NCBI RefSeq assembly: GCF_001623875.1
Contig: NZ_LWAE01000001.1
Span: 1,178,001 to 1,242,000, forward strand
Direction: 5' to 3'
From: Clostridium magnum DSM 2767
Lineage (GTDB): Bacteria > Bacillota > Clostridia > Clostridiales > Clostridiaceae
Length of the DNA stretch: 64,000 bases
In this document: one piece after another, positions 7,418 to 17,307 of the stretch
How positions within the stretch are numbered: position 1 is the stretch's first letter
Layout: every line of letters starts with the position of its first letter
Position numbers and translations under genes: made by a program
The notes under the pieces: generated by a model
Databases searched by the model: none
Told to the model about the DNA's origin: nothing
Seen by the model: the letters and a program-made list of their open reading frames with translations, nothing else

Positions 7418-10366
7418 ATGAAAAAGATAAAAGTATTAGTGGCTTCTGTAGTTATGGCCCTTAGTTTTTCAACTGTTGCATTGGCAGCTTTACCAGCTAA
7501 CACCATAATAATAGGAGATAAAGCCTATAGCATGGACTATATTTCAAAGAACTTAGGACAGCTAAGTGATATATTAAATAATTCTACTCAATATCAAAGT
7601 ATTTATTATGTAAATGGATTAAGTAAGATAGTTAATTTATTTGATGGAGAGGAACTTTCTACTACCAGTTCAAGTATAAGCAGCAGCTTGACATATTATG
7701 ATGGCAGTGGAAATAAGACTATGTATACTCGCAGCGGAAATAGTACAACAGGATATACTTATGATGCAGATAAAACTAGTTCAAAGATAAATGCTACAGT
7801 AACTGTAACATCAATAGGCAGTATGTATTTTATAAGCGTAAAGATACCTTATGCCAGCGATGTTAATGTAGCCCCTTATACTTTAACTCCAAAATATTTT
7901 AAGGTTATTAATAATGGTACAAATACTAGCAGTGATTTAATTAAAAAGATAGGAACTCCGGATACTGATAATGGTGAAAGTAATGATGATTATATATTAA
8001 ATCTAGTTACTACGGATAGAACTGTAAGAATACAAATACTTTCTTCTGATAAGGTAGCTATAGCTACAAGTGAACCTAAAACTTTAAGTGTGGCAACATC
8101 ACAGAGTGTACCTTTTAACCTGGATAACTACTATACTCCAACAACTAGTTATACATATACTAATACAAATGGAGTAGGAAATCTAAATAACACTGGATTA
8201 GCAACTCAAAGTAATGGATGGATTTATTATAGTAATCTAGGAGACGGCGGCGGAATATATAAGACTAATGGCGTTCAGAGTTATAAAATATGTGAGGATA
8301 ATGCTAAGTTTATAAATGTAGTTGGAGATTGGATATATTATAGTAACTATGGTGATGGTCAAAAAATATACAAGGTAAAAGTAGATGGTACAGGAAGAAG
8401 AATTGTATGTACAGATCAAGCCTCCTATGTTCTAGTTTCAGGAGAGTATATATATTACAGCTACCATTCAGGTAATGGAACTGGAAATATAAGAAAGGTA
8501 AGCAGAGATGCAAATAGATCTGCAGGAAGTAATATTACCAGTGATGAGGCTGAATATTTAACTATATCAGGAGATATGATCTACTATACAAATAAAACCG
8601 AGGGTAATTCCATATATTCCGTTTCAATCAACGGAGGATCTAGAACAAAAATTTCTACTGATAGTGCTAAATTTATAACCTTTGCTAATAACCAGATCTA
8701 TTATGTTACTGATTCGGGCCAGTTAAAGTGGATAAGCAAAACTGGAGGAAGCTTTGGATCTATACAAGTAACTAATGGAAGTACTGGCTCAAGCGCAGTT
8801 ATAGGAGCTATGAATATAACAAGTGATGGAAAATGGATGTACTATACTGATGTTGCTGATGGAAACAAGCTTTATAGAGCTCCAATAGTTAATTACTTAA
8901 AAATATCTGGAGATAAGTATGCTGACAGTTATGCTGATTTTATAGCTTTAGCCGGAAGTAATGTTTATTATAGTAAAGGAAGTTCTATGTTTATTGCAAA
9001 TGAACCTACAATTTCTTCTGGTGCAAGCTCAAGTAGTTCTGGTTCGTCAGTTTATCAGTATAGTTCAACAGCTGTAGCAAAAATTGCTCAACCTTTAAAG
9101 GTTGTATCCTATGATAAAGTGGCAACACCTACAAAAAATGCAGTAGGTACAAACACAAGCAATTTAGAAGATTATTTACCAGATAAAATTACTGCAGTTT
9201 TAAGCGATGGCAGCGTACATGAAGTATTAGTTGACTGGGATTTAAATCCAAAAACCACAAATAGTGCAGCAACGCAATATACAGGTAAAGTAGTAGGATA
9301 TGGTTCAAAAGTTAGCTTATCTTTATCGATGGCAAGTGAAACTATACCGGTAAAATCTATTAAGGTTATTAATAATGCAGGATTATTAGATGACAAAATA
9401 TATATAAATAAAGATGATACTGGGGCGGAGATGTCAACAAAAGCTAATTTACAGATAGGAGATGTAATAAAGGTTTATAGAGATTCCTCTAAATCAGAAT
9501 TGTTAGGACAAGACACTGTAGTTCCATCCCTAGGAGGAGGATTGTTGAATTCCATAATTACATTAGCACAAAATAAGACAATAGCAGACAATGCTGAATA
9601 TGTGTATGTAACTAGAACTTCATCTGGCGTACTTGAAAGTGATGTGGTGCAGGTTCCAATAAGCGGAGTGTCAGGAACTCCAACCTTTGCTATAAGTACA
9701 TCAGATGTAACATTAACTAATTATGGTACTCTACAAAATGGATTGTCAGAAAATGATATAGTACAAATAGCTCCAACGACTCAGCTTCAACAAGGAGATA
9801 TAGTAAATATTTACAAAAATACAAAGGATAACGGTAAGATTAAAATAGCTTCACAAATGGTTCAATATGTACAAAGCTCAGATCCATTTTCGCCAAATAA
9901 ATTCTCAGCTACTATATCTGTTCCAGCTGGATATATTGAGTATGATTCTTCAGGTGATACTTATGATGGTAAGAACAAAATTTATATAACAAAGAGTACT
10001 CAGTTTGCAGAAAGCAGCTGGGAAAAGGCTATAAAAGTTGATGTAAATCAAGGTGTAGCATTGCCATTAGGGCAGTTGATTATTTCTGGAACTAGTACCT
10101 CTGGGGTATTTGTTCGTACACAACTAGATCAAAATTACGAGTATTATTATAAGGTTGGAGCATCTACTCCAGAGCTTGGAAGCATAATAACCGATATATC
10201 TGGTAATCCGCTTAGTGGTGGATGGACTAAATTTGATAAGACTAATCCACAGTTAACTGGTGTTGTAAATGGTAATGATGTGTATGTGCTTCAAGTATAC
10301 ATTGATCCAAAAGATGGCGGAAAAGCATTTAGATGCAGCCATGCAACAGCTGTAGTTACTCCGTAA
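7418..10366 (+). CDS. Large secreted DUF5050 (beta-propeller-like) surface protein, copy 1
   Basis: The 982-residue protein has a signal peptide (about 1-24, ending ALA-A), an N-terminal region (25-260) shared with its paralogue, and a stretch (about 265-500) of five to six repeats of roughly 40-45 residues with the form WIYYSN..DG..IYK...DG..R, as in DUF5050 and LRP-type propellers. A Big_4-like domain (about 560-640) and a long beta-rich tail follow. There is no LPXTG, CWB2 or membrane anchor, so it may dock on the CWB2 protein encoded 37 bases upstream. AAATGAGGTG precedes the ATG. Its role is unknown; a surface structural or binding role is inferred from export and context. Confidence 0.8.
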   Translation: MKKIKVLVASVVMALSFSTVALAALPANTIIIGDKAYSMDYISKNLGQLSDILNNSTQYQSIYYVNGLSKIVNLFDGEELSTTSSSISSSLTYYDGSGNKTMYTRSGNSTTGYTYDADKTSSKINATVTVTSIGSMYFISVKIPYASDVNVAPYTLTPKYFKVINNGTNTSSDLIKKIGTPDTDNGESNDDYILNLVTTDRTVRIQILSSDKVAIATSEPKTLSVATSQSVPFNLDNYYTPTTSYTYTNTNGVGNLNNTGLATQSNGWIYYSNLGDGGGIYKTNGVQSYKICEDNAKFINVVGDWIYYSNYGDGQKIYKVKVDGTGRRIVCTDQASYVLVSGEYIYYSYHSGNGTGNIRKVSRDANRSAGSNITSDEAEYLTISGDMIYYTNKTEGNSIYSVSINGGSRTKISTDSAKFITFANNQIYYVTDSGQLKWISKTGGSFGSIQVTNGSTGSSAVIGAMNITSDGKWMYYTDVADGNKLYRAPIVNYLKISGDKYADSYADFIALAGSNVYYSKGSSMFIANEPTISSGASSSSSGSSVYQYSSTAVAKIAQPLKVVSYDKVATPTKNAVGTNTSNLEDYLPDKITAVLSDGSVHEVLVDWDLNPKTTNSAATQYTGKVVGYGSKVSLSLSMASETIPVKSIKVINNAGLLDDKIYINKDDTGAEMSTKANLQIGDVIKVYRDSSKSELLGQDTVVPSLGGGLLNSIITLAQNKTIADNAEYVYVTRTSSGVLESDVVQVPISGVSGTPTFAISTSDVTLTNYGTLQNGLSENDIVQIAPTTQLQQGDIVNIYKNTKDNGKIKIASQMVQYVQSSDPFSPNKFSATISVPAGYIEYDSSGDTYDGKNKIYITKSTQFAESSWEKAIKVDVNQGVALPLGQLIISGTSTSGVFVRTQLDQNYEYYYKVGASTPELGSIITDISGNPLSGGWTKFDKTNPQLTGVVNGNDVYVLQVYIDPKDGGKAFRCSHATAVVTP

Positions 10367-10446
10367 GTATAACAGCAAATAAAACATAACTATTTGGCTA
10401 GTAAGGAATAGTGACCTTGCTAGCTAATAGAAAGGGGAAATAAATT

Positions 10447-11157
10447 TTGAAGTTAAAATATAAAAAACTCATTGCGTTTATAGCTGTAATTAGTACTGTT
10501 CAATTTGGGGCTTTTAGCATAATTAATCCAAATTCAATAAATTATAATACAGTCTATGCAGCTAGCTCACAGACAGAGGATAAAGTAATAACTCAAAAGA
10601 TTACAACGGATACCAATAAGGCTTGGACTATAAACTTTAACACAGAAATAGATTTTAATTCTGTAAAAGACAGTATACAGGTAAATAAAGTTAGTAATGG
10701 TCAACTAGGGACGACTGTTCCGGTGACGGTTTTCCAAAGAACAAAATCCTCTATAATAGTAACGCCACCTTCTGGAGGATATGAAAAAGGTCAGATGTAT
10801 CAAATAACTGTAAAAAAGGGTGCTAAAGCTACAACAAAAAAAGGCTTGTATAGAAATAACATTATGAAGTTTTCTGTAACAAGTGACAATGCTGCTATAG
10901 GTAAGGTTGAGGTTTCTCCTGTGGTAAAGGCATTTAAGCTTATAACTGTAAATGCAACTTCTAGGTCAGATATAAAGAAATATAAAATTGAAGGTAATGA
11001 AAAGCTATTTAATATAGGGGAAACTTCGCTTAATGTATTAGAGAATAAAAGCAGTGTTAAGGTATATTTCTATGGAGATGATAGATATACACTTTTAGGA
11101 AGCGCTACTGTAGATGTAAGTAAAAGTGCCAGCGATATACAATTTCAAATTAAGTAA
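10447..11157 (+). CDS. Small secreted Ig-like (Big_5/SbsA-type) protein, copy 1
   Basis: The 236-residue protein has a signal peptide (about 1-38, ending VYA-AS) and one SbsA-type Ig-like domain (about 45-145), recognisable from TTDTNKAWTINFNTEID, SIIVTPPSGGYEKGQMYQITV and a closing MKFSVTS strand. A second beta domain of about 80 residues (KVEVSPVVKAFKLITVNATS...) is shared with its paralogue at 16511. It has no anchor. It starts at TTG after GAAAGGGG. It is third in module copy 1, 80 bases after the DUF5050 gene, and a strong terminator follows. The function is unknown. Confidence 0.75.
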   Translation: MKLKYKKLIAFIAVISTVQFGAFSIINPNSINYNTVYAASSQTEDKVITQKITTDTNKAWTINFNTEIDFNSVKDSIQVNKVSNGQLGTTVPVTVFQRTKSSIIVTPPSGGYEKGQMYQITVKKGAKATTKKGLYRNNIMKFSVTSDNAAIGKVEVSPVVKAFKLITVNATSRSDIKKYKIEGNEKLFNIGETSLNVLENKSSVKVYFYGDDRYTLLGSATVDVSKSASDIQFQIK

Positions 11158-11197
11158 AAAAAGCTGTATGGGATAAAATGCCCATACAGCTTTTTTT
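11156..11197 (+). terminator. Rho-independent terminator closing surface module copy 1
   Basis: AAAAAAGCTGTATGGG pairs with CCCATACAGCTTTTTT around TAAAATG, with an A tract before and a T tract after. Confidence 0.92.
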
Positions 11198-11298
11198 ACT
11201 TAATGACTATTTTTTAGTACTTTTATCTGATTTAGATTTTTACTTAATGTTTAATGAGAAAAAGAAATTTATGCGAAAAGTAGGTATTGACAGGTGGG

Positions 11299-11327
11299 GC
11301 ATATAATACCAATCAAGTATTATATGC
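11299..11327. promoter_or_regulatory. Perfect 11-bp inverted repeat, possible operator
   Basis: GCATATAATAC (11299-11309) and GTATTATATGC (11317-11327) form a perfect inverted repeat around CAATCAA. The spacer covers the proposed -35 of the promoter at 11313-11340, so a bound dimer would block it. GGTGGG flanks both sides. No T tract follows, which argues against a terminator. Confidence 0.55.
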
Positions 11328-11340
11328 TGGTGGGCGATAA
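11313..11340 (+). promoter_or_regulatory. Possible sigma-28-like promoter of surface module copy 2
   Basis: TCAA at 11313-11316, 16 bases, then GGCGATAA at 11333-11340. The -10 is one base from the GCCGATAA consensus; the -35 is weaker than at 5346 and 16424. Confidence 0.45.
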
Positions 11341-11434
11341 ACATTATATATTTTAATTCTTCTCAAAAATTGAAATAAAGTTTGTGAGAAAATGATTGTA
11401 ATTATCTAAATTGAGGAGGGAGTGTTTTTCTTTA

Positions 11435-13333
11435 ATGAAAAGCAGCAGGTTTGCTAATACACTTATAAGTAAAAAAATAACTATTATGGTTCTAGCTGTA
11501 ATTATCGGTACTGCTGTTAACTTTACAAAAGTGCATGCTGCTAGTATAGCAAATAGATATAATGGCGTTAATAGATATGAGACAGCAGCAAAAGTTTCCC
11601 AGGACGGGTGGCAAGAAGATACTGATTACGCAGTAATAGTTAACGGTGAAAATTTTCCGGATGCAATGAGTGCCGCTCCTCTGGCTAAAAAATATGAAGC
11701 TCCTATATTACTCACAGATAAAGACCTATTAAGTCCATATACATCTGTTGAGATTAATAGGTTAAATGTGAAAAACATTTTTATAATAGGAGGCAAAGGA
11801 GTGGTATCACAAAGTATAGAGGATGCTCTAAAAGCAAGAGGTATGAAGGTTACAAGACTTGGAGGAGTAGACAGATACGAAACCGGTATTTTAGTAGCAC
11901 AAAAACTTGGGAAACCAAGTCAAATTGCTGTAGTCAATGGAGCAGATTTTCATGATGGAATGTCCATAGCATCTATTGCTGCACTAAAAGGAATGCCTAT
12001 TATCTTAACCGGCGTCAATACTATTCCGGATTCCGTTAAGAAATATCTTAAAGCTAATAGTAAAATAGAGCAGGCTTATGTAATAGGTGGAAAAGCTCAA
12101 ATAAGTGATTCTGTGATGTCCTTTATACCAAATGCCAAAAGGGTAGGAGAAGGCAGCGTTTATGAAAGAAATGCAGCTATAATAAATGCCTTTCAAAATG
12201 AAATAAGTACAGGTACTATATTTGTAGCCTCAGCTAAGGATTTTCCGGATTCTCTTGTGGCATCTTCCATAGCGCCAAAGACGGCATCACCAATTCTATA
12301 TGTAGATAGTCCTATGGCTCAGGCCACAGAAGATTTGCTTAAATCAAAGATTGTTAAAAATATTAAGATATTAGGTGGTACTGGGGTAGTAGGGTATGAT
12401 ACAGAATATACTTTGGGATATATGCCGTTGGACATAGCATATGTGGAGGATTTTACAGATGTTATATGGCAGAATCAAAAATATACACCTAGACCTACAG
12501 TTATAGTAACAGCAACTGATGGAACTATAAAGGAAGTACCTGTAAGCTGGAACCTGATAAAGGTAGTTACTTCAAAACCTGGAGTATACACTTTATATGG
12601 AAAGATATATGGTACAGACAGAACTATAGTTACAACACTTATTATAAAGCCTTTACCAGTTAAGGTTGAGGATACAGGGTCTGAGGTTAACATTGGAGAT
12701 GAATATACTCTACCGGAAACTATAAGTGCTAAAATGTCAGATGGCACTGTTAGTAAAGTTGACGTATCTTGGGAATATGGAAATCAAGATACTAGTAATC
12801 CGGGAATATATACTTTTTATGGTACTGTTGAGAAGTACAGCAAAAAAGTAAAATTCACGTTAGTAGTAAAAGATAATGGTAATGGAAATACAAGTAACGA
12901 CCAATTTGATGATACTGTAATTGAAATAGTACAAGGAGAGGCATACACACTGCCGAAAACAGTACTTGATAAAATTAGTAATAAAAATTTACCTGTAACA
13001 TGGAGTACAAAAAGCATTGATACAAGCCAAGTAGGAATTGTAAGACTTCAAGGAACGGTACAGGGTTCTATTTACAAAGCATATTTAACTTTAATTGTAA
13101 CACCTAAGATTGTAGATGTACTTCAAATTACAGAAACTGTAGTTCAAGGAAGCTATTTTGAATTACCAACTGAGGTTGCGGCTAAAACTTCCGATAACCG
13201 TATAATTTATGTACCTGTTACATGGGATAGTCCGTTTATAGATCTTGGTACTCCTCAAACATATTATCTAAAGGGTACCGTAAATCATTATAAGATGCCA
13301 GTTGTGCTAATGCTTAAAGTTGTATCTAACTAA
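11435..13333 (+). CDS. Secreted CWB2 cell-wall-binding protein with four Ig-like domains, copy 2
   Basis: This is the paralogue of the protein at 5482, and with the ATG at 11435 it has the same length, 632 residues. It has a signal peptide ending FTKVHA-AS, three CWB2 units (RYNGVNRYETA, VIVNGENFPDAM, RLGGVDRYETG, DFPDSLVASSIA, KILGGTGVVG) and four Big_4 repeats. By eye most positions agree with copy 1 throughout. An in-frame TTG at 11411 overlaps the ribosome site GAGGAGGGAG, so it is not the start; the ATG lies 12 bases after that site, as in copy 1. It begins the second module, 277 bases after the first ends. Confidence 0.9.
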   Translation: MKSSRFANTLISKKITIMVLAVIIGTAVNFTKVHAASIANRYNGVNRYETAAKVSQDGWQEDTDYAVIVNGENFPDAMSAAPLAKKYEAPILLTDKDLLSPYTSVEINRLNVKNIFIIGGKGVVSQSIEDALKARGMKVTRLGGVDRYETGILVAQKLGKPSQIAVVNGADFHDGMSIASIAALKGMPIILTGVNTIPDSVKKYLKANSKIEQAYVIGGKAQISDSVMSFIPNAKRVGEGSVYERNAAIINAFQNEISTGTIFVASAKDFPDSLVASSIAPKTASPILYVDSPMAQATEDLLKSKIVKNIKILGGTGVVGYDTEYTLGYMPLDIAYVEDFTDVIWQNQKYTPRPTVIVTATDGTIKEVPVSWNLIKVVTSKPGVYTLYGKIYGTDRTIVTTLIIKPLPVKVEDTGSEVNIGDEYTLPETISAKMSDGTVSKVDVSWEYGNQDTSNPGIYTFYGTVEKYSKKVKFTLVVKDNGNGNTSNDQFDDTVIEIVQGEAYTLPKTVLDKISNKNLPVTWSTKSIDTSQVGIVRLQGTVQGSIYKAYLTLIVTPKIVDVLQITETVVQGSYFELPTEVAAKTSDNRIIYVPVTWDSPFIDLGTPQTYYLKGTVNHYKMPVVLMLKVVSN

Positions 13334-13372
13334 TAAATTAAATAGAATAAATTTCAGAAGAGGTGAAGGTAA

Positions 13373-16246
13373 ATGAAAAAGACAAAGCTTATAGTTGCGC
13401 TGGTAGCTGCTACAGCTATGGCTACCATGTTTTCAACTAAAGTATTTGCAGCTTTGCCAACTAACGCTCTTATAATAGGTAACAAAGCTTATGATGTAGG
13501 TTATATTTCGAAAAATGTAAAGCAGTTAAATGATATATTAAATAATTCCACTCAATATACTGATATCTACTATAATGATGTTTCTGGTAATGTTTTAAGT
13601 TTATTCAGTGGAGATAAGATTACAGATTTAACAAAATTAGGAGTAAACAGCTTAACTTATTATGATTATAATGGAAACAAAAATATATACAAGCTTACTA
13701 ATGGCCAATTTAATCCAGATACTGAGAGCTCTACTATACAAGCTGAAATAACTGTAACACCAGTAGGTTCAGGGATAATGAACTTTATAAGTATAAAGAT
13801 ACCAGATGCCAGTAAGGTTAATGTAAAACCATATACCCTAGAGCCTCAGTATTTTAAAGTATATAACAGCAATAACAGTGATTTAATAAAGAAAATTGGA
13901 GTGCCTAGCTCAATAAGTGGTGAAAGTAATGATGATTATGTGTTAAATTTAATCTCTACAGATCCGTATTTAAGGTTGCAGATACTTTCTTCAGATAAAG
14001 TACCAATAGCCACAACTAAGCCACAAACATTACAAGTAGGAAAAAATACTGTAAACTTTACTTTGGATAGTTATTTTATTCCACCAGAAAGTTATAATCC
14101 AAGTGCTAATGGACTAGGAAATATAAATAATAATGGGTTGACTACTCAAAGTGGAGATTGGACTTACTATAGTAATTCTAGTGATGGTGGTGGAATATAC
14201 AAGACAAACGGAGTGCAAAGCTATAAAATTTCCGAGGATAATGCTAAATTTATTAATGTAGTTGGCGATTGGATATACTATAGTAATTATTCAGATGGAC
14301 AAAAAATTTATAAGATAAAAGTAGATGGAACGGGAAGAAGAATTGTATCCACAGATCAGGCATCTTATTTAGTGGTTTTAGGAGAATATATATATTATAG
14401 CTATCACTCAGGTACTGGCGTTGGAAACATAAGAAAGATTAGTAGAAATGCTTCCAAGTCTCCAGGAGAAAATGTTACTAGCGATGAAGCAGAATATATA
14501 ATAGTATCAGGAGATATGATCTACTATACAAATAAAAATCAAGGAAACTCCATATATGCTATCCATACTGATGGAACTTATAGAAGCAAGATTTCAAGTG
14601 ATAATGCTAAGTTTATTACTTTAGCCAATGAGAAAATTTATTATGTAACTTCTTTAGGTCAATTAAAATGGATAAGCAAGAATGGGGGAAGTTTTGGAAC
14701 TATATTGGTAAGTAACGGGAATACTGGCTCAAATGCAGTTATATCTTCTATGAATATAACGGATGATGGAAAGTGGATCTATTATGCAGATTCTACCGAT
14801 GGAAACAAAATGTATAGGGCGCCTTTAGTAGATTACTTAAGGATATCTGGAGATAAATATTCCAATGATTATACTAATTTTATAAATATAGTAGGAGGCA
14901 AAATTTATTATACCAAGCTAAGCAGTATGTTTATTGCAAATGAGCCTACTATTTCCAGTAAGAAAGACAGCTATGGCAGGGCGATTTATGATTATTCGTC
15001 TACTGCTATAACAAAGATTAAACAAGATTTGAAGATTCTTTCATATGATAAAGTAGCAACACCTACAAAAAATGCAGTAGGTGCAGATGTTAATAACTTA
15101 GAAGAGTATTTACCAGATAAGGTTACTGCAGTAATGAGTGACAATAGTATACAAGAACTATTAGTTAACTGGAATTTAAATCCAACAAAGAGTACAAAAG
15201 GATCAGCAGTACAGTATGAAGGTACAATAGTAGGTTATGGAACTAAAGTTACATTAACATTATCTATGGCAAGTGAAGCAATACCAGCTACTTCTGTTAA
15301 AGTTATTAATAATGCAGGATTGTTAGATGATAAGATATATATAAATTTAGACGATCAAGGAATAAAGCTTCCAGTAGTAGCTAACCTACAAGTTGGGGAT
15401 ACAATAAAGGTTTATAGAGATCCTCTTAAATCAGAATTGTTAGGACAGGACATTGTAGTGCCGTCTATAGGAGGAAATGTATTAAATTCTACAATTGTGT
15501 TAAGAAGAGAAAAGACAGTAACAGATGATGCTAAATATGTGTATATAACTCGAACCTCAGCAGGGGTTCTTGAAAGCGAACCGGTACAGGTTCAAATAAC
15601 TGGAGGAGTGTCTGGAAAACCAACCTTTAATAAGGATAATCTAAGTATAAAAGTAATTAATTATGGCACACTTCCAAATGGGCTAACAGAAAATGATATA
15701 GTAGAAATAGCTCCGACTACCGAACTGCAGCAGGGAGATATAGTAAATGTTTATAAGAAGGTAGACAATGTGAAGGTAAGAATAGGTTCACAAATGGTTG
15801 AATATGTTCCAGATCCTAATCCATTTGCAGAGAAGAAATTTAAAGCTACTATAATACTTCCAGCTGGATATATCGAGTATAAAAATGGTGGAGATAATAA
15901 TATTTATATCACAAGAAGTACTCAATTTGCTGAAAGTGATGACTTAACTGTAGCCTTTGATCAGGGAGTAGCACTACCGCTAGGCATGTTATCAATATCA
16001 GGAACAGCAGGAAATGTATTAGTTCGTACAACACTAGATACACAATATGAATACTACTATAAAGTATTTGGGCCAGCCCCTCTTCTAGGTGAGGATATAA
16101 CTGATCCAAGTAATGGATGGACTAAGATAGCAGATCCGACAAATCCTAAATTAGATAATATTATTAACGGGGATGATGTTTACATTGTTCAAACCTATAG
16201 TGGAAAGGCTTTAAAAAGTAGTCATGCCATAGCACAGGTTAAGTAG
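13373..16246 (+). CDS. Large secreted DUF5050 (beta-propeller-like) surface protein, copy 2
   Basis: The 957-residue paralogue of the protein at 7418 has the same order: signal peptide (ending VFA-A), shared N-terminal region beginning LPTNALIIGNKAYDVGYISK, the WxYYSN..DG propeller-like repeats (about 255-490), a Big_4-like domain, and the beta-rich tail. The propeller part is closest to copy 1, with runs such as AKFINVVGDWIYYSNY in both. The N-terminal loops and the last 150 residues differ more. It follows the CWB2 gene by 39 bases with GAAGAGGTG before the ATG. Its function is unknown; matching architecture supports a partnership with the neighbouring CWB2 protein. Confidence 0.8.
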   Translation: MKKTKLIVALVAATAMATMFSTKVFAALPTNALIIGNKAYDVGYISKNVKQLNDILNNSTQYTDIYYNDVSGNVLSLFSGDKITDLTKLGVNSLTYYDYNGNKNIYKLTNGQFNPDTESSTIQAEITVTPVGSGIMNFISIKIPDASKVNVKPYTLEPQYFKVYNSNNSDLIKKIGVPSSISGESNDDYVLNLISTDPYLRLQILSSDKVPIATTKPQTLQVGKNTVNFTLDSYFIPPESYNPSANGLGNINNNGLTTQSGDWTYYSNSSDGGGIYKTNGVQSYKISEDNAKFINVVGDWIYYSNYSDGQKIYKIKVDGTGRRIVSTDQASYLVVLGEYIYYSYHSGTGVGNIRKISRNASKSPGENVTSDEAEYIIVSGDMIYYTNKNQGNSIYAIHTDGTYRSKISSDNAKFITLANEKIYYVTSLGQLKWISKNGGSFGTILVSNGNTGSNAVISSMNITDDGKWIYYADSTDGNKMYRAPLVDYLRISGDKYSNDYTNFINIVGGKIYYTKLSSMFIANEPTISSKKDSYGRAIYDYSSTAITKIKQDLKILSYDKVATPTKNAVGADVNNLEEYLPDKVTAVMSDNSIQELLVNWNLNPTKSTKGSAVQYEGTIVGYGTKVTLTLSMASEAIPATSVKVINNAGLLDDKIYINLDDQGIKLPVVANLQVGDTIKVYRDPLKSELLGQDIVVPSIGGNVLNSTIVLRREKTVTDDAKYVYITRTSAGVLESEPVQVQITGGVSGKPTFNKDNLSIKVINYGTLPNGLTENDIVEIAPTTELQQGDIVNVYKKVDNVKVRIGSQMVEYVPDPNPFAEKKFKATIILPAGYIEYKNGGDNNIYITRSTQFAESDDLTVAFDQGVALPLGMLSISGTAGNVLVRTTLDTQYEYYYKVFGPAPLLGEDITDPSNGWTKIADPTNPKLDNIINGDDVYIVQTYSGKALKSSHAIAQVK

Positions 16247-16330
16247 GGTACCTATTATCTAGTAGATTCTATTAATTAGATTAGTGTTATTACAGATTTA
16301 AGTTAAAAATAATTACATGACATAGTTAAG

Positions 16331-16356
16331 AGAGCAGTAGGTATTCCTGCTGCTCT
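16331..16356 (+). terminator. Hairpin after the second DUF5050 gene, possible terminator
   Basis: AGAGCAGTAGG pairs with CCTGCTGCTCT (11 bp, one G-T) around TATT. Only TTTAG follows, so it may be a weak terminator or an mRNA end-protecting hairpin. Confidence 0.55.
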
Positions 16357-16423
16357 TTAGAATTATAGCAACGAAAGTACAGTAATTAAGTAAAAAGCAA
16401 TTTATCGTAAAAATATAATTGAC

Positions 16424-16450
16424 TAAAGATAACAGATGTTATAACGATAA
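16424..16450 (+). promoter_or_regulatory. Sigma-28-like promoter before the second Ig-like gene and flagellin
   Basis: TAAA at 16424-16427, 15 bases, AACGATAA at 16443-16450: the same arrangement as at 5346. No terminator is visible between the next gene and flagellin, so this promoter may serve both. Confidence 0.6.
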
Positions 16451-16510
16451 TTATACAAAAGAGATGTAAAATTTATATATTTAAATATATTTTTTAGGAG
16501 GAAGAGAACT

Positions 16511-17236
16511 TTGAAAAAGTTATCAAGAAGATTTAAGATTTGGACGTTAGCTTTGATTATAGCAGGGTTTTCTATATCCACTATAGTCTTTGCCGATGGT
16601 ATGGCTCTAAATAATAAAGCTATAGTATCAATTGATGATAATAGTATAAGTAAAATTAGTGATAAAACAATTTCTGATACTCATAAGGTGTGGACAATCA
16701 GATTTAATTCTTCTATAGATGCTAATTCCTTTGCTAATAGTGTGCAGGTTAGAGACTTAACAACAGGAACCACAGAACAGATAAGTACAACCATAGGGGA
16801 TGACAATAGTTCAATAAAAATTAATCCGTCAGAACAAGGATATAAGGTTGGACATAATTATGAAATAACTGTAGGAAAGAATATCAAATCTAACAAGGGT
16901 AAAAATTTAAAGAAATCAGCAGTGATGGGGTTCAAAGTAATTGATGTGACTAGTGGTAATAACACTGCATCTGCTAAGGTAGTTGTGTCACCTGTTCTGC
17001 CTATGTTTAAGCAGATAACAATAAATTCTATAGATCTTTCAGATGTTAAAACTATAAAGATAAATGGTAATGATAAAGTGTTTAATGTTGGAGAAGCAGC
17101 CCTTTCATTTGTAGGTGAAAATACAACAACTTTATATTTTTACGGTAGCGATGGAAAGACTGTTATTGCTAAAGGGGATATAGATGTAAGTCAATCAAAA
17201 GACAATGTGATTATAAAGCTTACTAATGGGAATTAG
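16511..17236 (+). CDS. Small secreted Ig-like (Big_5/SbsA-type) protein, copy 2
   Basis: The 241-residue protein is the counterpart of the one at 10447: signal peptide (about 1-29, ending VFA-D), SbsA-type Ig domain (SDTHKVWTIRFNSSID, SIKINPSEQGYKVGHNYEITV, MGFKVID), then the shared C-terminal domain (KVVVSPVLPMFKQITINSID, NGNDKVFNVGEAALSF). By eye it has diverged from its partner more than the other two gene pairs have. It starts at TTG after AGGAGGAAGAG. It lies 264 bases after the DUF5050 gene, with its own promoter, and 71 bases before flagellin, so it may be co-expressed with the filament. Confidence 0.75.
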   Translation: MKKLSRRFKIWTLALIIAGFSISTIVFADGMALNNKAIVSIDDNSISKISDKTISDTHKVWTIRFNSSIDANSFANSVQVRDLTTGTTEQISTTIGDDNSSIKINPSEQGYKVGHNYEITVGKNIKSNKGKNLKKSAVMGFKVIDVTSGNNTASAKVVVSPVLPMFKQITINSIDLSDVKTIKINGNDKVFNVGEAALSFVGENTTTLYFYGSDGKTVIAKGDIDVSQSKDNVIIKLTNGN

Positions 17237-17307
17237 TTAGATTGAGAGAAGTTAACTATGTATCTCAATTAATTAAATATAATATAGATGGTTTGGAGTG
17301 AAATTTT

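Noticed and set aside
11411..11434. TTG at 11411 as start of the second CWB2 protein
   Set aside because: It overlaps the GAGGAGGGAG ribosome site; the ATG at 11435 gives the same length and spacing as copy 1.
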